Assembly (NCBI RefSeq): GCF_000281045.1
Contig: NW_008246071.1
Coordinates: forward strand, 457,518-521,517
Direction: 5' to 3'
From: Saprolegnia diclina VS20
Taxonomy: Eukaryota > Oomycota > Saprolegniomycetes > Saprolegniales > Saprolegniaceae
Length of the DNA stretch: 64,000 bases
The notes below the pieces were generated by a model, which saw only the letters and a list, made by a program, of their open reading frames with translations, was not told the DNA's origin and did not search any database. A program made the translations under genes and the position numbers. The first letter of the stretch is position 1, and each line of letters opens with the position of its first letter. This document shows positions 11,113-22,400 of the stretch, piece by piece.

Positions 11113-12041
11113 TTAGGCGAACGAGTCGAGGAGGCAGTTGGCGGCCGCGCTCTCATTCTGGTCGCAGGCCATGTACGCAGCGAGGGCGTCTTCGCGGCTG
11201 AACCCGAGCGACTGCAGCTAATACGCGGTGAGAGCGAGGACTGGTTCGCAACAACACACACCCGCATAAGGACAGCCTCCAGTGCGTCGCTTGACTCAGA
11301 CCTCGTCGCTACGAAGACGTCGTCGTCGGTAGCACTGTCCTTGGACTCTTCGACGTCCGACTCGTCGGTGAGGACGACCGTGTCGTTGTTGTCTGCGGCG
11401 AGCGTCTTTTCGATGGCGTCTTGCATGACATCGAGCGAGAGCGTCGCGAGGGCGTCGAGCGAGCAGCTCTGGATTGCTTCCCGGAGCAAGTACGGTTGAC
11501 GCATGGCCACCGACGCGAGTCGTGTCGCCGTGTCGTCCTCGAGAGTTGGCGGCGGTAGTATCTGCTCGGTCAAGTAGGCGATCGCGGCCTCGACGCTGTT
11601 GTGACAAAGACTTAGCGCGTGCTTGGCCTTTCCCACTGGAAACCCCATCGCCACGAGCTGTGCAATGCCATGGTCGTTCTGCGCCTTGGGGCTCATGGCA
11701 CGCGTGACCGGCGGCGGCGTCGGAAAGTCAAGCGCGCAGACCACAACGCGCGCATCCAGGAGCGCAGCACCAATTGAGTCGGCGTCCGAGAGCATGCGCC
11801 CTGCCGCTGTCAGCAGCTGGACATCGGGCGGGAAGCCTACGTCGACTTGGAGCGCCTTGGCGAGCTCGATCGCAATCGCTTCCTTGAGCTGCAGCACCGA
11901 GTCGCCAAGCGCCACGCGCAACGAGAAGCGCTCATGGACGTCCATGTCGTGCGTCTGCTTGAGCGACCTCTTCTTCGATGGCGTTGGCTTCGTCACGGCT
12001 GTTGGCGGGAGGCGTCCGAGCACAATCACAGCGACGTCCAT
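11113..12041 (-). CDS. ubiquitin-like / two-UBA domain shuttle protein (Rad23-like architecture)
   Basis: Two exons (12041-11262 and 11217-11113) encode 294 residues. The N-terminus (about residues 1-90) reads as a ubiquitin-like fold with VALGDSVLQLKEAIA and VQLLTAAGRMLSDADSI. UBA1 follows (IAQLVAMGFPVGKAKHAL, then VEAAIAYLTE). A helical segment and an acidic Asp/Glu/Ser linker come next. A second UBA closes the protein (LQSLGFSREDALAAYMACDQ). UBL-UBA proteins carry ubiquitylated substrates to the proteasome. A clear XPC-binding/STI1 domain was not seen, so Rad23 identity is tentative; a ubiquilin- or Ddi1-like shuttle is the alternative. A TATCCGG-containing element lies 27 nt upstream of the ATG. 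Confidence 0.78.
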
Positions 12042-12061
12042 CGCGCCCCACCAAATTTGAA

Positions 12062-12100
12062 GTTCGCGTATCCGGCGATACTGGCCGTATCCGGAAGATA
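12062..12100. promoter_or_regulatory. TATCCGG-type element upstream of the UBL-UBA gene
   Basis: Two TATCCGG copies (12069-12075 and 12088-12094). The first lies in an imperfect palindrome, GTATCCGGCGATAC at 12068-12081. The element starts 27 nt upstream of the minus-strand ATG at 12041 and belongs to the recurrent palindrome family described in the findings. Confidence 0.45.
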
Positions 12101-12154
12101 CACTTTGCTGTTTAGCAAGTCGGATACGAATTCTTATTCTTATTCTGGGGCCAC

Positions 12155-15100
12155 TTATGCCCGCTTGGCCTTCTTGGGCTGCACGAGGCGGGCCTTGCCC
12201 TTGCCCTTGCCGACGAACGTAGGCACGGGGCTGCTTGGCGACTCGTACGCGTCGTCGCTCGAGTCGGACGAGAGGTCGGAAAAGTCGAGTGTCTGCGCCG
12301 TGGCGCCCTACGCCGCGCCAGCGATATGAGTGCCATTGACACGGCGGCTTGCTACCTCGCGCGGTGCAGCTTGCTTGACGTATGGCGATTCGACCGAGAC
12401 GTTCCACTGCTGTACAGGCCGCGGTAGCGTCTTGGGCACTTCGATGTCGTCGTCGTTGTCGTCGTTGTCGTCGTCGCTCTCGCTCTTGTGGCCGGGCTTG
12501 GGCGAGAGGAAGAGAGTCTTGGAGAGGTTGTCACTCAAACCCGCATCGCCTACACCGTCCATCACATCCGATACTAGTACGCAGGAGCAACGCATCGTAC
12601 CCGTGTCGGTGTCTCTTCTCTTGTCGTGCTCCCGCTGGATGCGCGTGAGCGGCGTCATCATCACCGCCTTCTTTGTGCTCAGGCCACCGAGCGACGCGCG
12701 CTGGGACGCAAAGGACGTGGCTGGGGGCGGCGCGGGCCGGCGCGTCGTCTGCTCAAACTGCCGCAGGTCGTAGAGCACTTCCTTGGCCAGCTGCGGGTCG
12801 GCGGCGAGGATGTCCTGGACCTCGGTCTTGTAGAACGCAAAGAGCTCCTTGATGCAGTGCATGAGGTAGCGCATGACCGGGCTCCGCTTCGCCTGCAGCG
12901 TGTGCTTGAGGCCAATCACGACGGGCACGACGTTCTCAATGAAATTCTTGCGCGACATTTTGGAGAGAAGCGACCGCTTTGCGTCCTGGAGCGTCGACGC
13001 CGGCGTGTCACCGGCTTCGAGGAGCTCTTCGTCCCGGTCTTTTGGCGCCGACAAGCGAATCTCGGGGCTGCTCAAGAGAATCAACGCATCCTGCAGTACG
13101 GCCTCGATCGAGTTTTCCGTGATCGTCGTCGGATCCGACGCCAACGGGAGCGTGCCGTCGACGACATCGTCGAGGACTTCGGTCACGAGCTTCATCGAAA
13201 CTTGCAGCTTTTGCTCGTCGCGCATGTGCTCAAGGAGGAAGCGGTAGATGACGAGGCGCTTGGGGAAGTGGACGTTGCCCGACAAGCTCAGGTTCTGGAG
13301 CATTGGCGTCGAGATGACACCCGTGAGCGCCGGCGTCGGGACGTTGTTGAAGACAAAGACGGCTTCGACAAACTTCATGGTGAAGAGCGACGGCGTCTTG
13401 AGGAGGAGCGGGCCGGACAGAATGTGCTGCGCGAGCGACGCCATCTCTTCGTTCGGATCGACGAGCGCGCGTAAAAAGTAGTGCAAAAGCGACTCCTTCC
13501 ACTTGACATAGTCTTGCAGCAAGAGCTGCGAAAAGAGCAGCAGCGTGTTGCGCCGCACCGCGAGGCTCCGGTCCAGCAGCGACGACGCGATCGTCGGCAC
13601 GTACACGTCGACGACCGACGTCCATCGAATGCAGAGGTCGCCGAGCACGAGGAGGATGTTGGACCGAATCGCTTCGAGTGGCGACGTCTGGAGCTCGCGC
13701 ATAAACATCGTAATGCTCTCTTTCGCAAACGCCTACGTATGCATTTGCCTCGCACGCCGTAATCGAGGAAGGGCTACCTCGTCGGCCAAACACGCCTTCC
13801 CGACAGCGACAAACGCCAGCGCGCGGATCGACGCCGGGGTCTCCCGTGCGTCGGCGGCGACGCGCGGGAGAAGGTACCGCTGGAGCCGCGCCACAAGGCT
13901 ACGCGGCAGCGCGGTGGACGCACGGTCGTCGACGTCGAGCAGAATAAGGTCGCCCATCGTCTGGAGCGCGCGCTCGACGGTCGGCCACGACGGTACGTCC
14001 GCATCGAGGACGGCCCCGCACGCGTCAAAGAGCGGCGACCGCCACGCCCGCTTTGTGGTCGGCCCATATATTCCGTGCAGGCCCTGGAGGGCCACCGGAA
14101 TCAGGTTCAACGGGTGCGCAAAGCCTTGCAGCGCATCGCAGAGACCCGTCGCGAGCTAGTGCACGCGTGTCAAATCAAGGGTGTTACGCAGAGAAAAGAC
14201 CTCGGTGGCTTGGGCCGCTGGCAACTTTTCGGCCAGCGCGCAGAGCACGCGAAGAATCCGCAGCACGTTGTCGTCGTCCACGTCGTTGTGGAGATCGCGT
14301 GGCGTCGGCGTACGGGCAGCCCAGCAACTTGCCACGACCTTGGCGTCGGCGGCGCTCACGTCATCGAGCACGTCACTGCGACACGCGAGCTCGTCGAGAA
14401 GCACCCAGCTCACGGTCCACTTGTTGTCGTCGCGACTGCGGACGCCGTCAATCGCATGTCGCACGAGCTTGGCGGCCGACACGTCGCCTTTTTGGACGAG
14501 AAGGCGCACGGCCTTTTGAAGAAATCGAATGAGAAAGCTGTCGAGGTGCGCGAGCTGGTCGTAAACGGCGGCGACAAACGTATCCGTGGCGTGCTTCTTG
14601 GGCCACTGCAGCAGTCTACGTGCCATCATTGCCGAGACGACATTCGAGGTAGAAGCGTACCGCTCGAGCAAGATCTTATCCACCAAACCAAGACAACTCG
14701 TCTACACAAAACACAACACCTTGAGATATCTCGCAAGTCGCAATGGCGTACCTGGACGGTGGTCTCGGGGTCGAGGACGAGTGGGAGCACGCCCAGGTTC
14801 CACGTCACTTGAATGTCCTTGTCGGTCGGCGACGCGGTGAGGAGCGTCGTCAGCGTCAGCATGGCTTGCTTGCGTACAATGATGGACGGGTCGGCGCAGC
14901 GTCCGTGGATGTCGCCGAGGACGTCCGGATCTTTCTGCCGCAGCAAGAGCACCTCGAGCACTTGGAGCGACGCGCGCCGGACGTACGTCTTGTCATCAAA
15001 GAGGCGATCGCGGCACAGCGCGAGCAGCTGTGCGTGGACAGTGGCGGACCGGAGCGAGGTCGGACACACGATGGCCGACGACGTGAGCGCGGCTGCGAGC

Positions 15101-16625
15101 ACCGACGCAAACTGCTCGTGCGTCGCTGTCGCGGCGCGGCCTGTGCCAAACGACAGAAGCGCCGCGATGCCCGCAATCGCCTTGGTGCGCACGGTTGAGA
15201 CCCGGTCACACGCGCGGTGGCCCAGAATGCGAAGCAGCGGCACGAGACCGAGAAAGCTGTCGTTGTCGCCGTCTGCCGCGCCAAAGAGCGCCGGCTCCAG
15301 CACGAGATCAGCGAGCAATTCGACGGCGAATTGCCGATACTTGACCTTTTCATGGCGCGCGTAGCTGTCGAGGAACGTCAAGAAGAGCGAGAGCGACGTC
15401 GGCCGGTGTAGGATGTGGTGCGACAGCAGCAGCTGAAGACCCGCGCAAACCTTCTTGCGGTCGTCGCTCTTGTCCGGGATGCGCAAGCAGAGCTGCTGGA
15501 GCACACACAGCGCGAGCTCTACTCTCAAATCAGACGTCTATATAGCGCTGCCCACTTACCGTCCGGAACCGTCTCGTCGTCGTCGTCAGTGGGGTCATTG
15601 TCACCGTCGTTGGCAGGCATGACGCGGAGGATCTCGTCGATCGCGTCGAGTGCCCATGCATGGAACACGTGGGCGTGGCGGAGCTTGTCCCACGGGCCCG
15701 TTGGCAGCGCGTTGTCGCGCAAGGCGACGCCCGGAATGAGCCGGCCGAGCACCAAGTGCACGGCGTCCGGCGATTGGTGCAGACAGATTGTCTGAAGAAT
15801 CTGGCGGGGCAACTCGGTCGGGGCGGCTTGCAGGAGCATAAAGTTGACGACCGAGAGGAGCGCGTCGATCGTAGGCGTTAGCGCGTCGTGCTGCAACGCC
15901 ACGTGCGTCGTCGTGGCTTCGAGGGAGTCGAGCACGCGCTGGCCGGACGCAACGAGAGCCGGGGACTGGACCGGCGCGCGACGGGTCTGGTGCTGCTTGC
16001 GCTTGAGCTGCCGTGGCATGTTGGGGTCGGCGACATCGCTGTCGGGCGAGTACATGAGCGTCGCCCATGTGTGCAAAAGGCGCAGCACTTCACGGTACAG
16101 GAACGGGATGAAGACGCCAAAGGCCGAGCCGCCCGGGATTTGCAGCCACACGAGGTACACGTGGGCCGCCATGAGACCGATCTCCATAGCTTCCATCGTG
16201 GCGACGATGCCTGCCGCTGCCTTGTCCATACCGAGCGCATGTGCAATGATCAGGTGCAGCGCGACGAGGAGGTGACGGTGGCTGCCGCCCGACGCCACTT
16301 CGTCGTCGTCGTCGTCGTCGCCGGCTTCTCGCTGCTGCAAAATGCTCGTGAGGACGCACTGCCAAAAGTTCTTAGACGTCTCGGGCGTCTCGCGCGTGGT
16401 CTCGAGGACGGCCGTGAAGGCGCCAGCAAGCGCCGAGAGCGCGTCCTTCGACACGTCGCGGAGGTAGTCGTAGCCTTCTTCCGCGTCCGGTGTTGGAAGA
16501 CCCTGCATGAGATGGGCGTAGATGTCGACGAGGATCTCTTCCGGGACTTCCCATAGTTCCAGCGCGCTCAAGCTGCGGCTGAGGTCCGTCCAGAGCGCGG
16601 CCCGCGCCGAGGCCCGGGTTGTCAT
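12155..16625 (-). CDS. NCAPD3: condensin II complex subunit D3 (HEAT-repeat)
   Basis: Seven exons (16625-15560, 15518-14752, 14701-14201, 14155-13778, 13732-12601, 12549-12356, 12307-12155) give an in-frame protein of 1396 residues, close to the usual CAP-D3 length. HEAT-like helical repeats fill the protein. The diagnostic block is the condensin CND1 region near residues 900-1030: SNILLVLGDLCIRW, VDVYVPTIASSLLDRS, LLQDYVKWKESLLHYFLRAL and FVEAVFVFNN, which parallel animal and plant CAP-D3. The C-terminus is acidic and basic low-complexity sequence, ending in a Lys-rich tail. CAP-D3 is a nuclear condensin II subunit needed for mitotic chromosome compaction. It lies 113 bp upstream of the UBL-UBA gene on the same strand. 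Confidence 0.9.
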
Positions 16626-17179
16626 GGCTTTTTATTTTTTTCGAGTCCATCCCATAAAATAATTTTGGGCCCGGTACCATACAAATGAAAGGAGGTACCG
16701 TTCAAAAGGGTAATTCGGCGCCAACGAGCACCACCAGAAGGTCGTCGGTTCAAGCCCCGCCATGGCCGACAACACGGCAAGGAGGCGCTCACATGCTGTC
16801 ACTGCCATAGGGCTGGTGTAAATAAATCTGCACAAAGAGCTACGTTGATTTCTCGCGGGCAAGGACGATGGCGCGGCTGCTGCTCGACGCTCGCCTCTGC
16901 AATTTGGTCCGGCCACAGCCCTGCTCCAGTACTGATGTAGTTTACCAGAAGGCTGTCCGATCCAGCGGCTTGTCACTGCTCTGTCCATGGTCCTGGAACA
17001 ACTACTAGTATTAATACCTGTACTTGAGCCAACGGCGCCTTGAAATCCCGTTGGAGGTTTTCGGGAATTTTGCTGCGGCTCGTACAAATCGATCTTTAAA
17101 GATATCTTGAGCTTTGTATGGAAGTGCATTAAAGTAGGCTGGCTTGGGTTTTTCTGCGTGGAAGACCCTGCGATTTGCA
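16626..17179. other. divergent intergenic region with a tRNA-like B-box string
   Basis: About 550 bp between the start codons of the condensin gene and the first SPRY gene. A T-rich tract lies just upstream of the condensin ATG. Around 16735-16765 a GGTTCAAGCCC string resembles an RNA polymerase III B box. The flanks do not fold into a complete tRNA cloverleaf, so it may be a SINE remnant. No protein-coding content was recognised. Confidence 0.35.
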
Positions 17180-18163
17180 ATGGCCCTGGCCCCAACAACG
17201 ACGAGCGAGGCGAAGCAGGCTCAAGCGCAGCTCATGGAGGAGGCCGTGGCCGGCGACCCCGGCGCCATGGTCTCGCTGCTGCATGCATTCAGGAAGGAGC
17301 TCGCGACGAGCCAAAAGGCCATTCGCGACCAGCAGCGCCAGCTTGCCGCGCTGCAAAAGGACCACCAAGAGCGCTTCGAGGCGCTCGAAGACTCGTACCA
17401 CGACATGCAAGACCTCTTGGACATCCAGATGACGGCGCTCGGGGAGCAGCGCGATCGTTTGAAAGCGCAGACCACTGTGCTCGACGACCTGCTCGATGTG
17501 CAAGACGACGACGCGTTGCACACCCCACGACGCACGCCCGCCCCAGCACCCAGCAAATCACCCAAGAAGCGCGTCGTCGCGGCGCCGGTCGTCAAGGCCG
17601 TTGCGCCCAAGCGCGCCAAGATGGACGTTGCGCCGGTAAAGCAGCAAGGCGAGGAGTCGCCCGAGTGTCGCTGGGACCTGGGCCGCTGCGGCGCGCTGGC
17701 CTCCATCTCGGACGATCTGCGGCTTGTCAAGACGACAGCAAACGGCTGGAACGTTGTTATGGGCAGCACGATGGTGGACGTGTTCAGCGTGCAGCTCTTT
17801 TACCCCAAGACCAAGGCCCACAACACGATTGCGTTGGGCTTTACGACCGAGCCCGATTTCTGGCAACAGCCCACGGCCGAGACGAACGTGTTTAACTTTT
17901 GCGACGCGGGCTGGTTCCTCAACGTCCGCAAAGGCACGCGCTGCTCCCGCGACGGCCACGACGACTCGCCTTACGCGACAGGCTTGAAGAGCGGAGACGT
18001 GCTCACGGTGGTCTTGGACCGACCACTGCGCACGATTCGCTTCTTGCGCAACGGCAACGCGCTCGGCAAATCGCTCGGTGTGGCTTACGCGGACATTGCC
18101 GAGACGGATTTGTACCCGGCGCTCGTGTCGTACGACCGCGGTGTCGGTGTGCAGCTGGTCTAA
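17180..18163 (+). CDS. coiled-coil SPRY-domain protein (copy 1)
   Basis: Intronless gene of 327 residues. The N-terminal third is a coiled coil rich in Gln/Lys/Glu (about residues 10-105). A Lys/Pro-rich linker (KSPKKR, PKRAKMD) looks like a nuclear localisation signal. The C-terminal 165 residues form a SPRY-type domain: WDLGRCGALASISDDLR, NGWNVVMGST, NTIALGFTTEPDFW, KSGDVLTVVLDRPLRTIRF and YPALVSYDRGVGVQLV. SPRY domains are protein-interaction modules; the partner is unknown. The start is the first ATG of the frame preceding the coiled coil. The next gene is a diverged paralogue 130 bp downstream in the same orientation. Confidence 0.8.
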   Translation: MALAPTTTSEAKQAQAQLMEEAVAGDPGAMVSLLHAFRKELATSQKAIRDQQRQLAALQKDHQERFEALEDSYHDMQDLLDIQMTALGEQRDRLKAQTTVLDDLLDVQDDDALHTPRRTPAPAPSKSPKKRVVAAPVVKAVAPKRAKMDVAPVKQQGEESPECRWDLGRCGALASISDDLRLVKTTANGWNVVMGSTMVDVFSVQLFYPKTKAHNTIALGFTTEPDFWQQPTAETNVFNFCDAGWFLNVRKGTRCSRDGHDDSPYATGLKSGDVLTVVLDRPLRTIRFLRNGNALGKSLGVAYADIAETDLYPALVSYDRGVGVQLV

Positions 18164-18293
18164 GAGCTTGGCCTTGGTCGCTTGTAGCACACTATTTCAG
18201 TATTTTACCTTTGCGTTTCATTTGAATAGTGTGAATGTGTAGATAGTGTGCAGGTTGAGTCGGCCGGTATCGGTGGAAACGATCGCGACGAGC

Positions 18294-19382
18294 ATGTCCC
18301 ATCCTCCGGTCATCCCGCGCTTCGCCGTGAGCGCGCATCTCCAGCTACCGAAAGAGGAGCTACCGGCAATCGCTCCGTCAAGCAGCGCCGCGCCGTCGCC
18401 CAAGGCCGAGCTGTCGACGATTACAACGCCCGTCGTCGCCGACGCCAGCGCGCCCGACGACGACGACGACACGCTCGAGATGCTCAAGGCCTTGCGCCAG
18501 GACTACGCCACGTCCAAGCTGCACATTCGCGCGCAGAAAAAGAAGCTCGCGGACCTTCAGCGCTCGCAGCAATTGGCGCTCGAGGCCATGACGACGCACT
18601 TCGCCATGGTCACGCGACAGCTCGATGCACAGCGCGACGAGCTCGACAAGCAGTATTCGCGTATCAGCCAGCGCCAAACCGCCCTCGACGCCCTCGTCTC
18701 CCGGAGGCAGCCAGTGTCGACGAAGCGTGCGTCACCGGCGCCGGTAGTACCGAAGCGCAAGCTCTGTCAACACAAGCGCGTCAAGACGGAGGACGCGACG
18801 CTCGTGCTACCCGTGCACGAAAGCCCGCACGTGGCCCATACCGACGTGGCATGGGACCTCGGGCGCTGCGGTCCGCTGAGCATGATCCGCAACCACCGGC
18901 GAACTGTCACGATGACGGAGGCCGGCTGGAACGTCGTCATTGGCGCGTCGGTCGCACGGCGCTTCTCGGTGCTCGTGACGCTCCCCAAGAACAAGTACCA
19001 CAACACGGTGGCCATTGGGCTCACGCACGAGCCTGACTTTTGGCAAGACCCAATTGATAACACGGCGCCCGTCTTCTTCTTCAACCACACGGGGTGGTAC
19101 CTCAACGTGCGGAGAGGGTCGCTCTGCTCGCGCGACCACGACGACGCGCCGTTCGCGGCCAAGCTCAAGTCCGGCGACGTGGTCACATGCATTTGGGACG
19201 CAGACGCGGGCTCGATCCGGTTCCTCCGCAACGAACTCGATCTCGGCGTCGCGTTCGAGGGCGTCTTTGGCTCGTACGACTGGCAACTCTACCCCGCCCT
19301 TATCTCGTACGACAAGAACGTCGAGGTGACCCTCCTGTACCCGACACACGATGGCACGACGTCGCTCCCATCGGCCTTGTAG
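18294..19382 (+). CDS. coiled-coil SPRY-domain protein (copy 2, tandem paralogue)
   Basis: Intronless, 362 residues, same architecture as the gene at 17180: N-terminal coiled coil (about residues 60-150), a basic linker (VPKRKLCQHKRVK) and a SPRY domain. Matching blocks are WDLGRCGPLSMIRN, AGWNVVIGAS, HNTVAIGLTHEPDFWQDP, GWYLNVRRGSLCSRDHDD, KSGDVVTCIWDADAGSIRFLR and YPALISYDKNVEV. Divergence is high in the coiled coil and low in the SPRY part, as expected for an old tandem duplication with a conserved binding surface. The ATG at 18294 (MSHPPVIPRF) was chosen as the first ATG in frame. Confidence 0.78.
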   Translation: MSHPPVIPRFAVSAHLQLPKEELPAIAPSSSAAPSPKAELSTITTPVVADASAPDDDDDTLEMLKALRQDYATSKLHIRAQKKKLADLQRSQQLALEAMTTHFAMVTRQLDAQRDELDKQYSRISQRQTALDALVSRRQPVSTKRASPAPVVPKRKLCQHKRVKTEDATLVLPVHESPHVAHTDVAWDLGRCGPLSMIRNHRRTVTMTEAGWNVVIGASVARRFSVLVTLPKNKYHNTVAIGLTHEPDFWQDPIDNTAPVFFFNHTGWYLNVRRGSLCSRDHDDAPFAAKLKSGDVVTCIWDADAGSIRFLRNELDLGVAFEGVFGSYDWQLYPALISYDKNVEVTLLYPTHDGTTSLPSAL

Positions 19383-19433
19383 CACTATCCTTGCAATCAA
19401 TATCCATGGCAAAACTGTCTATTGTTGTACGAG

Positions 19434-22400
19434 TTACTCGGGTGCGCGGTGGACGTAGGCCAGCAGCCAAGCCCGGAGGCTGCGAGAGGCGAGGTTACGA
19501 GCGCTGGTCTGCGCCAAGTTATCGTATGCGCGTCGAAGGACGCAGCGATGGCGCCACGCCTGCCAGCACGCACGTAAACGATCGAGGTCCCGCGGCCGTC
19601 GATGGTGCGAGACCATGCGGGCGAAGTGGCGTCGACGTTGTGTGCGCAAGTGCCAGCGACGAACGCCGTGCAAGAGGGCGAGCTGCGAACGCAACGTCGC
19701 GGCGTGTGCGACGAGCCAGTGACTCATCCAGCGCTCGCAGGCCACGCTGCGCCAGTGGGCAAACCAATGCCGCTGACGGGACTGTCGGTGCAGCTTGATG
19801 GCGCGGGTCGCGCGGTGCCGACGACATTTTCGCTTTTGGCAATAGGTAGCCCACCTAGAGCACTTTGATCAACAGTGTAGAGAGAAGTTGGTACCAGCCA
19901 AAGATCGTGGCTTGCAGTCGATGCAGCTGCGAGATGGTGAGCGAGCGCAGCTGGCGCTTTCGGAGCGCAAACGTCTTGAGGCGCGCAAACGACCGCGACA
20001 CGAGTGAACTAAAGAAGACGTGGCGCGCGGTATAGAGGCGATGACGGAGGTCCACAAGGTAGCCTTGGTGCACTCGCCATTGCTGCCAGCTCTGGCGCAG
20101 GAGCTTCCTCCCAAAGTGGCCCTGCGCGTTGGTGAGCAGCACCCGCGTTGCTTTGACCACGCGCGAGGCGCCGACCCAGCCGAGGAACGCGCGGCGGTGG
20201 GCGTGTTGCAGTGTAAAGACACGCACCCTCGCTGCGTGCACCCGGCGATTGTGGGCGGCGTCAACACCAAGCGCAAGGGCGAGGAGCCCGAGACGCTGCT
20301 TGGTCGCGACCCAGTGGCACGCAGCCAATTCCGTTGCCTCTCGGTCGCTTCGCCGGATTGCCGTGTAGCGATCCCAGAGCTCAAACGAAGTCCGCGCACT
20401 CTGACTGCATAAATGGCTCCGCACTCGCTCGACAAGACGCACGTGCGCGATACGTCGATCGGTGGTCGCCCGCCACGAGCGGAAATGGTGCCGCAGCGCC
20501 CCCTTGTAGGCGGCGTTGACAGCGGTTTGCTGCAGCAACCTGCTGTCGGACGCCACGTCGGCGTACGCGCACCATCGTGACACGAGGTGCGTCAGTCGAA
20601 GGTGGCGTAGCCGATGCGCACTGCGTCGGTGCGATTGGCGGACCTCGATGGCGCGCCGCCACCGAAGAAAGTGCACAAAGAGCGACGAGGCGCTGAAGTA
20701 CGCCCGTGCGTGCCGCAGTTGCCGCGTAAAATGGATAACGTGGCGCCACGACGACCACGCGGCATGCAGTCGCTAGTCGAACCATAGGACACGCAGCGAG
20801 AGATGGGAACGTGTCTACCTGGCGGCTGGCATGCAGATAGGCCATGCGTTCTTGGAGACGGTGTACGTTGTAGCAGCGCCACGCCCGCCACACGCCGCGC
20901 AGGATACCTTTGCGCCGAAACGCGTGCGCGAAAGCGAGCTCTTCGGGCGAGACCATGGACGCTGCGAGAGCAGCAACCCTACCACGCCATCGCCGTCGCA
21001 ACGCGATACGCGAAGATAGAACTGGTCGTACCACCGCGCGAGGAGCGACGTGAGGAGCCGCCGAGTGTAGTGCGCTTGCGCGTGCTGCTTTTGATAGCAC
21101 ACAAACGAGTACTCGATCCACGCGTCAAAGTGCGTCGACTGCGACGTTCGGGCAAAATGCGACGACGCTATTTCCACCTGGAGAGTCCGCTCCTTTTGTG
21201 CATAGCGATACGCGACCCAAGTGTCCAACACCTGCACGAGACGTCGCTGCCGAAGATGCTCCGCCGCTCGGTCGAGAAGCACGCGGTAGCGCCGCTGCAT
21301 TACCGCACGCCGCCGCCACGTGTCAACACCGTGTTCGAGCTTGAGGAGACCGATGGCATCGGCGCGCTCGATCGCCATGGCGTGTTCCACGCGCTTGAGC
21401 GCGGACCGATGAACCCACGACCGGAAACATGCCCCGAGCTGCCGTTGCGAGCGCGACGCTCGAGCCTGCGCTAGCTTGCACCGGACGATATGGGCGTCTC
21501 GGCTGAAGTGCTGCCAGTGGCGCCACGCGACGCGGTAGACGCCTAACCAAGCATCGTCTTGCCGCCACCTGCACAATGCAGAGGTATGGACGTACGTGTC
21601 GAGGCCATGCGAGCGGCAAGCTCTGCGCACCGTGCCAGCTCGTGCCGCCTTTCACACACACGTCGCCAGTGGCGAACGATGCGGCTGCGCGTCTGGCGTA
21701 AGAAGAGCCACGTGCTCACCGTCGCATTCCGGGTCTTGCGTTGCGTGCGCGCCGTGTACCTAGCCAAAGCGCTTGCTTCACTGAAGCCACGGCGACTTCT
21801 GCCTACCGCTGCCATGCTTGAAAGCACTTGAGACGACTTTGTAGATGCCATTTTCGCGTCGCAAGGCGGAGAAGGCGAACCCCGGTGGCATACTGCCGCC
21901 ATTGGCACCATGAGCTTCGGCGAAGATGGCGACGGCGAAGACCCTGGACGAGCGCCTCGTCATGTAGCTGGGAGCGTTGCTGCACGACACACCATTGCCC
22001 GAGTACGCGTCGCAGTATCACCTGGCTTCGGTGTGTACTTGCTCTCTACAATGTATTTCGTAGCCGCCTTTTGAAGGACGAACACACCTTGGACTGCTCT
22101 CGCCCTGCAACCTTTTGGGCTCGGACCTCCGACCAAGCAACGAGAACGCGACGCCGAAGCCTCGCGCGGCGCATCTGAAGACCGTCCCGTAGTCGCAACT
22201 GTCGACGGTAGACGTCGAACCAGCGCACGAAGACGCGGCGACGCAGCTGCTGGCGCGCATGGTCGGCTGCGACGCGCAAGTTCTGCTGCTTGCGCTGCCG
22301 CCATCGGAGGTACGAGACCAAAGCGCGCCAGACACCTCGCTGCGTCGTGTCGACGATGGCGTGGACGGAGCGCCCGAGACGACGCCGAAGCTCGCGGTCC

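Noticed and set aside
16690-16800. Functional tRNA gene
   Set aside because: B-box string present but T-stem has a mismatch and no acceptor-stem partner lies at the right distance.
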